Assembly: GCA_902767175.1 (NCBI GenBank)
Contig: CACXGH010000018.1
Span: forward strand, 1-9,680
DNA length: 9,680 bases
From: an uncultured Ruminococcus sp.
Lineage (GTDB): Bacteria > Bacillota > Clostridia > Oscillospirales > Acutalibacteraceae
Direction: 5' to 3'
In this document: positions 6,428 to 9,680 of the stretch, piece after piece
Numbering within the stretch: the first letter of the stretch is position 1
How the letters are laid out: each line of letters opens with the position of its first letter
Position numbers and translations under genes: made by a program
The notes under the pieces: generated by a model
The model's input: only the letters and a program-made list of their open reading frames with translations
What the model was told of the DNA's origin: nothing
Databases searched by the model: none

Positions 6428-6694
6428 ATGAGCTTGACAGACAGTACCTTTACTATAGTTCTATGTTCTTCAGCAGCCGTAATGCTGATACTTGTTAAAA
6501 TTTCGGGCAGCAAGCATACTGTGAGAACCGCCGTGCTGAATATGCTATCAGGTCTTGCAGCACTGTGCGCTGTGGAGCTTGCGTCGGGACTTACGGGCAT
6601 ATTTATTCCTATAAGCCGACTGTCTCTTGCCGTGTCGGGCTTTCTGGGACTGCCCGGTGTTACATCAATGCTGCTTCTGCAGACATTTCTGTAG
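6428..6694 (+). CDS. BofA family small membrane protein
   Basis: The 88-residue product has the length and layout of BofA. A first hydrophobic segment (about 7-24) is followed by a short basic stretch, a second hydrophobic segment (about 37-60), then IFIPISRLSLAVSGFLGLPGV and a hydrophobic C-terminus. The I-IPI...SGFLG-PGV pattern is the recognisable BofA signature. In Bacillus, BofA sits in the forespore outer membrane and holds back the SpoIVFB protease that processes pro-sigma-K; many Clostridia carry homologues of unclear role. The ATG at 6428 is only one base after AGGAGG (6421-6426), although GAGG (6420-6423) gives a 4-base spacing. A TTG at 6434 has an ideal 7-base spacing and may be the real start, giving 86 residues. 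No recR or sigK lies nearby. Confidence 0.72.
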   Translation: MSLTDSTFTIVLCSSAAVMLILVKISGSKHTVRTAVLNMLSGLAALCAVELASGLTGIFIPISRLSLAVSGFLGLPGVTSMLLLQTFL

Positions 6695-6709
6695 TACAGC
6701 AGCAAATAA

Positions 6710-6750
6710 GGAAACGCTGAGCCATAAGACGTGATTTATTCAGCGGTTCC
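6710..6750. repeat. Imperfect inverted repeat after the bofA-like gene
   Basis: GGAAACGCTGA (6710-6720) and TCAGCGGTTCC (6740-6750) pair over 11 positions with one mismatch, around a 19-base loop. No T-run follows. It could be a rho-independent-like 3' structure, or the arms of a tiny mobile-element remnant. Confidence 0.5.
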
Positions 6751-6778
6751 ATAATAACAGCCTTAAACAAGAAACTAA

Positions 6779-6882
6779 GCTCCAACAAGCTCGCTTGATT
6801 GGAGCGAGCGACGACGTCAACAAACGTCGTGGAGCTTTAGCTCCTGCAGGCGTCGGTGGGGGATTTTAACCCACCACCGACG
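6779..6882. repeat. Chain of four hairpins
   Basis: Four hairpins follow each other closely. GCTCCAA-CAAGC-TC-GCTTG-A-TTGGAGC (6779-6805) has 12 bp with one bulge. ACGACGT/ACGTCGT (6811-6830) has 7 bp and a CAACAA loop. GGAGC-TTTA-GCTCC is at 6831-6844. CGTCGGTGG/CCACCGACG (6851-6859 with 6874-6882) has 9 bp, and GGG/CCC inside its loop can extend it. Such density suggests either a structured leader RNA or a composite palindromic repeat. Confidence 0.75.
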
Positions 6883-6887
6883 TACAT

Positions 6888-6986
6888 ATGTCCCCCCGCC
6901 GCCTATAGAGGGTGCTGGTGTCCGGTGGACACCTCTGCCGAAGGCAGAAGCACCGACCGAGCCGGCAGGCGAGACTCGGGGGACAT
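6888..6986 (+). repeat. Three-way-junction element, copy 2, with long closing stem
   Basis: ATGTCCCCC (6888-6896) pairs perfectly with GGGGGACAT (6978-6986), and CGCC/GGCG (6897-6900 with 6968-6971) can stack inside. Within lies GGTGCT/AGCACC (6911-6916 with 6949-6954). It encloses GGTGTCC-GGT-GGACACC (6917-6933) and TCTGCC-GAA-GGCAGA (6934-6948) with no unpaired base at the junction. It lies 87 bp before the DUF4430 gene and resembles the copy at 6288-6331. Confidence 0.8.
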
Positions 6987-7007
6987 CGACGTTTTGTTAT
7001 AAAAGGG

Positions 7008-7045
7008 ACGGGAAAGGTGTCAGCGTTTGCCGGCAGCTTTCCCGT
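7008..7045 (+). promoter_or_regulatory. Leader hairpin before the DUF4430 gene
   Basis: ACGGGAAAG (7008-7016) and CTTTCCCGT (7037-7045) form a perfect 9-bp stem around a 20-base loop, ending 28 bases before the start codon and just ahead of the ribosome binding site. It lacks a T-run. A role in translation or mRNA stability is possible. It does not match the cobalamin riboswitch consensus. Confidence 0.5.
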
Positions 7046-7073
7046 AATCCAATAAAATAAAGGAGAATACACA

Positions 7074-9167
7074 ATGAAAAGAAAGTTAATTTCAGCAGCT
7101 CTTGCGCTTTCGGTAGCCGCAGCCTCAGCAGCAGGCACACTGACAGCAAGTGCTGAACGGACACAGAGAGTCAGAGTGACTATCGAGAACAACACTCTAA
7201 CAGAGGAAAACGGCGCAGCATGGACAGGCACGCTTGTTGATGAGTGGGTCGAGATAGACAGCAGCTCCACGGCTAAGGGCGTGCTTCTGCAGGTACTTGA
7301 AAATCACGGCTACACACAGACGGGAGCAGAAAATGACTATATCACCGAGATAAACGGACTTTCAGCTTCAGACGGCGGTGCTATGGGCGGCTATATGATA
7401 AGCATTGACGATTGGTTTACAGATGAGGGCGTATCTGCCTATACCGTAGAATCGGGAAAGCTTGAAAACGGCGATGAAATAAAGCTTTCTTTCAGTGTAA
7501 ATTACGGTGCCGACCTTGGCTATTCATGGAGCGGCAGCTCAACGGCGCTTAAAAGCGTTGAGTTTTCGGCAGGTGAGCTTGCAGAGCCTTTCACAGCCGA
7601 TAAGCTTGACTATGAAGTGTATCTTCCTGCCGATACAAACGAGATAACCGTAAAGTACGAGGCAGAAAACAAAGCATACAGGGCAAAGGTATATAAGAAT
7701 ACCCTCACACCCTCAGAAAACGGAACAGACTATAAGCCTTCACAGGCAATTGAAATAAAGGACGGCGACACAATTTATATAATGATCGGCTATGCAGGCT
7801 GGATGACCTATAACTACAACAATGCCGAACAGACTGTTTATTCCTTTACGATAAACGAAAAGAAAAACGACAGTACAGCCGTTGCCGAAACTATAGCGCT
7901 CATTGACAGCATAGGCGAAGATGTCCTCTCAAATAAGGCAGCCGCAGAGCAGGCAAGAGCAAAGTATAACTCACTGACAGACGAAGAAAAGACAGCCGTA
8001 ACCAATTACGACAAGCTTGTCAGTGCGGAGTACGCTATCGCACAGGCTGAAAACGAGCTTATGCCGATAAAGGAATATAATGCCGGTCAGGCAGTCTCAC
8101 TTTATAAGCTTATTTATAATAAAGCTCCCGTTTACGGAAATGAGTGGGATATAATAAACAGTGCAAGAGCCGGTCTTGCAGATGATGATATGAAGAAGGG
8201 CTATATTGAGTCCGTAAAGGCAGCACTTGACGAGACAAAAGATCCCATGCTCAGCAAGACACGCTCAACCGTGAATTCGGGCGTTATAACGGCTCTCACG
8301 GCAATAGGCGCAGACCCGAGGGATTTCTACGGCTATGATCTGCTGACACCTCTTTCGGATCTTGAATACATAAAACAGCAGGGAGTAAACGGCCCGATAT
8401 ATGCGCTGACAGCACTTGATACACATAACTACGACATTCCCGAAAATACTGTCGGCACAGTACAGACAACAAGGGACGCTCTTATAAAGGCTATTCTTGA
8501 TGAGCAGGAGAATGACGGCGGCTGGACAATTGATACATGGTCGGGCAAGGACGGCTCTGACGCTGATATGACAGCTATGGCTCTGCAGGCTCTTGCACCG
8601 TATTATAACAGCAGCGACAGCGTAAAGACAGCTATAGATAAGGCTCTTGCATTCCTTTCGGAGAATCAGGATAAAAACGGAATGTTCGTATCATACGGCA
8701 GTCCCGACTGCGAAAGCTGTGCTCAGGTACTTACGGCTCTCTGCGCTCTTGATATGAATGTCTATGAAAATGATATGTTCATTAAAAATGAAAGAGATCC
8801 GTTTACGGCACTTCTGTATTTCCTGAATGAGAATGATAATAAGTTCTCACACCTCACAGACGGTGAGTCAAACGCCCTTTCAACAACTCAGGGCTATACA
8901 GCCGTTATCGCACTTTACAGGCACGACAGCAATATGAATACATTCTTCGATATGACAGATACAAAGATAAAGCCCGTAAAGAACGAGACAGCTCCCGACA
9001 GCAAGCCTGAAACATCAGACGAAAACACACCCGACAGCAAGCCGGTACCCGATACCAGCGACAACATCAGGACAGGCGACAGCAGTGCGCCTGCGGCAGT
9101 CTTTGCGGTGCTTGCACTTATTTCATTGGCGGCTGTACCGTCATTAAGACGCAGAAAAGACAGATGA
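7074..9167 (+). CDS. Surface protein with DUF4430 (transcobalamin-like) and alpha/alpha-toroid domains
   Basis: A strong AAAGGAG lies 8 bases before the ATG of this 697-residue exported protein. Visible in order: signal peptide (1-27, likely cut after ASA); DUF4430 beta-domain (about 30-146), with VLLQVLENHGY and GGYMISIDDWFTDEGVSAYTV; cadherin-like beta-sandwich (about 157-264); a helical segment containing SLTDEEKTAVTNYDKL (about 270-330); and a prenyltransferase/squalene-cyclase-type alpha/alpha toroid (about 340-625), with DGGWTIDTW, DADMTAMALQALAPYY and CAQVLTALCALDMN. A Pro/Ser/Asp/Lys linker (630-665) leads to IRTGDSSAP, a hydrophobic segment and RRRKDR, a wall-anchor-like end without a classical LPXTG. 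Human transcobalamin and intrinsic factor combine the same two fold types (toroid, then beta-domain), so corrinoid or other small-ligand binding is plausible, with domain order reversed. No ligand is proven. Cys545, Cys548 and Cys557 could form a disulfide. Confidence 0.85.
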   Translation: MKRKLISAALALSVAAASAAGTLTASAERTQRVRVTIENNTLTEENGAAWTGTLVDEWVEIDSSSTAKGVLLQVLENHGYTQTGAENDYITEINGLSASDGGAMGGYMISIDDWFTDEGVSAYTVESGKLENGDEIKLSFSVNYGADLGYSWSGSSTALKSVEFSAGELAEPFTADKLDYEVYLPADTNEITVKYEAENKAYRAKVYKNTLTPSENGTDYKPSQAIEIKDGDTIYIMIGYAGWMTYNYNNAEQTVYSFTINEKKNDSTAVAETIALIDSIGEDVLSNKAAAEQARAKYNSLTDEEKTAVTNYDKLVSAEYAIAQAENELMPIKEYNAGQAVSLYKLIYNKAPVYGNEWDIINSARAGLADDDMKKGYIESVKAALDETKDPMLSKTRSTVNSGVITALTAIGADPRDFYGYDLLTPLSDLEYIKQQGVNGPIYALTALDTHNYDIPENTVGTVQTTRDALIKAILDEQENDGGWTIDTWSGKDGSDADMTAMALQALAPYYNSSDSVKTAIDKALAFLSENQDKNGMFVSYGSPDCESCAQVLTALCALDMNVYENDMFIKNERDPFTALLYFLNENDNKFSHLTDGESNALSTTQGYTAVIALYRHDSNMNTFFDMTDTKIKPVKNETAPDSKPETSDENTPDSKPVPDTSDNIRTGDSSAPAAVFAVLALISLAAVPSLRRRKDR

Positions 9168-9190
9168 AATATGTCGTGTTGACACTAAGC

Positions 9191-9275
9191 CTGACGCACA
9201 GCTTTCCGCCTGATTATTCCGCTTCATGCGCTGATACTTATATCCTTTCCCTGCGTCAGCAAAGCTCCGGTTTTT
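9191..9275 (+). terminator. Weak long-range inverted repeat with T-run
   Basis: CTGACGCA (9191-9198) and TGCGTCAG (9252-9259) are perfect inverted repeats separated by 53 bases, and five T follow at 9271-9275. The large loop and the gap before the T-run make this a poor terminator. The next gene may therefore be co-transcribed with the DUF4430 gene. Confidence 0.25.
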
Positions 9276-9359
9276 CCTATAACTGAAAAATCGTCATAAA
9301 AAAAGTACAATTCAGTGTCAATACTTCCTGAAGGAAACCACTAAGGACAGGTGAAAACG

Positions 9360-9680
9360 ATGAAGGCTTTCTTCAAAAGGCACGTCAGAACGGTTATAGC
9401 AGCAATTGCCGTATTGACAGTTCTGACAGCGGCATTCTTCTTTGCCGAAAGCCCGAAAAACAGCAGTAATTCATCACCTGATAAAAAAGAGAGCCTTGCC
9501 CCTTCTGCACAAAGCAGTACAGAGAGCAAGGCTTCTCTCAGTGATGAAGAAATTTTACAAAGTATCGTTCCGTCAGATCCCGGACAGCCAAGTCAAACGG
9601 AGCAGCAGTCCTCATTTGCGGAAACGTCAACCCACGGACAGACGAGCCAAACGGAGCAGCAGTCCTCATTTGCGGAAACG
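9360..9680 (+). CDS. Membrane-anchored protein with repetitive stalk (3' end outside the window)
   Basis: The frame is open from the ATG at 9360 to the window edge (107 codons). AGGTG lies 6 bases upstream of the start. The N-terminus is basic (KAFFKRHVR), followed by one hydrophobic segment (about 12-27, VIAAIAVLTVLTAAFF) without a lipobox cysteine, so it is a signal anchor or signal peptide. The rest is a polar, Ser/Gln/Glu/Thr-rich stalk with an 18-residue repeat (78-95, and 96 onward to the edge). No enzymatic domain is visible. It lies 192 bp after the DUF4430 gene. In related Firmicutes, short proteins with an anchor, a low-complexity stalk and a C-terminal DUF4430 domain occur beside such genes, so this is a candidate second ligand-binding protein; that is inference. 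Confidence 0.75.
   Translation, partial: MKAFFKRHVRTVIAAIAVLTVLTAAFFFAESPKNSSNSSPDKKESLAPSAQSSTESKASLSDEEILQSIVPSDPGQPSQTEQQSSFAETSTHGQTSQTEQQSSFAET
9591..9680 (+). repeat. 54-bp in-frame tandem repeat
   Basis: The unit starting AGTCAAACGGAGCAGCAG at 9591 recurs at 9645 (AGCCAAACGGAGCAGCAG), a 54-bp or 18-codon period. The second copy is cut by the window edge, and the array may continue. The shared 36 bases differ at one position, suggesting recent duplication. The encoded unit begins SQTEQQSSFAET. Confidence 0.9.

Larger units (their letters stand above)
6695..7073. other. Hairpin-rich intergenic region before the DUF4430 gene
   Basis: No gene is supported in these 379 bases. It holds an imperfect inverted repeat (6710-6750), a chain of four hairpins (6779-6882), the long-stem three-way-junction element (6888-6986) and a 9-bp-stem hairpin (7008-7045). 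AAAGGAG then precedes the next start. No convincing promoter was found, so the downstream gene may be read from the bofA-like gene or from a promoter lacking consensus. Confidence 0.6.

Noticed and set aside
6207..6431. A 74-codon plus-strand reading frame starting at TTG with a GA-rich stretch before it
   Set aside because: It runs through the palindromic element and tandem repeats, has no family resemblance, and ends on the start region of the bofA-like gene.
6888..7073. Cobalamin riboswitch upstream of the DUF4430 gene
   Set aside because: The link with a transcobalamin-like protein made this attractive, but the B12-box consensus and the conserved core are not present; GCCGGCAGGCGAGACTC only superficially resembles it.
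6866..7270. A 134-codon minus-strand reading frame
   Set aside because: It is antisense to the hairpin element and to the signal peptide and start of the DUF4430 gene, with a composition reflecting GC-rich repeats.
9179..9184. Perfect TTGACA after the DUF4430 gene as a promoter for the next gene
   Set aside because: There is no -10-like sequence 15-19 bases downstream.

Overview
The window looks like a piece of a Clostridia chromosome, most likely Ruminococcus or a close Oscillospiraceae relative. The basis is strong AGGAGG-type ribosome binding sites, Rex, DegV and BofA-family genes, a Gram-positive wall-anchor-like C-terminus, a DUF4430/alpha-alpha-toroid surface protein, and many GC-rich hairpin repeats between genes. 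The genus is an inference from these features; no rRNA or marker comparison was possible.

Left part (1-4330), plus strand: the 3' part of a DnaC/DnaI-like AAA+ helicase loader (open at the left edge), a DegV-family fatty-acid-binding protein, a 248-bp hairpin-rich spacer ending in a 15-bp tandem repeat, and a full RNase R with its own intrinsic terminator.

Centre (4161-6073): a minus-strand gene with the architecture of a phage/DnaD-type replisome organizer is interrupted by a 9-base A/T homopolymer that puts its N- and C-terminal domains in different frames. Its linker carries a 45-bp tandem repeat. Its 3' end runs through the RNase R terminator and 65 bp into the RNase R gene. A terminator-like hairpin lies in its upstream region. 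The divergent neighbour is the redox repressor gene rex, with a possible autoregulatory site.

Right part (6074-9680), plus strand: a small BofA-family membrane protein and a 697-residue secreted protein, each preceded by a long structured intergenic stretch. The two stretches share a divergent element whose core folds into a three-way junction. The 697-residue protein combines a transcobalamin-like DUF4430 domain, a cadherin-like beta-sandwich, helices, an alpha/alpha toroid and a C-terminal anchor. The gene after it, cut by the right edge, starts with a membrane segment and a repeated Ser/Gln/Glu/Thr-rich stalk. The two may form a surface ligand-capture module, possibly for a corrinoid.

The most interesting items are the repeated three-way-junction element, the reversed transcobalamin-like architecture, and the homopolymer-split replisome gene.
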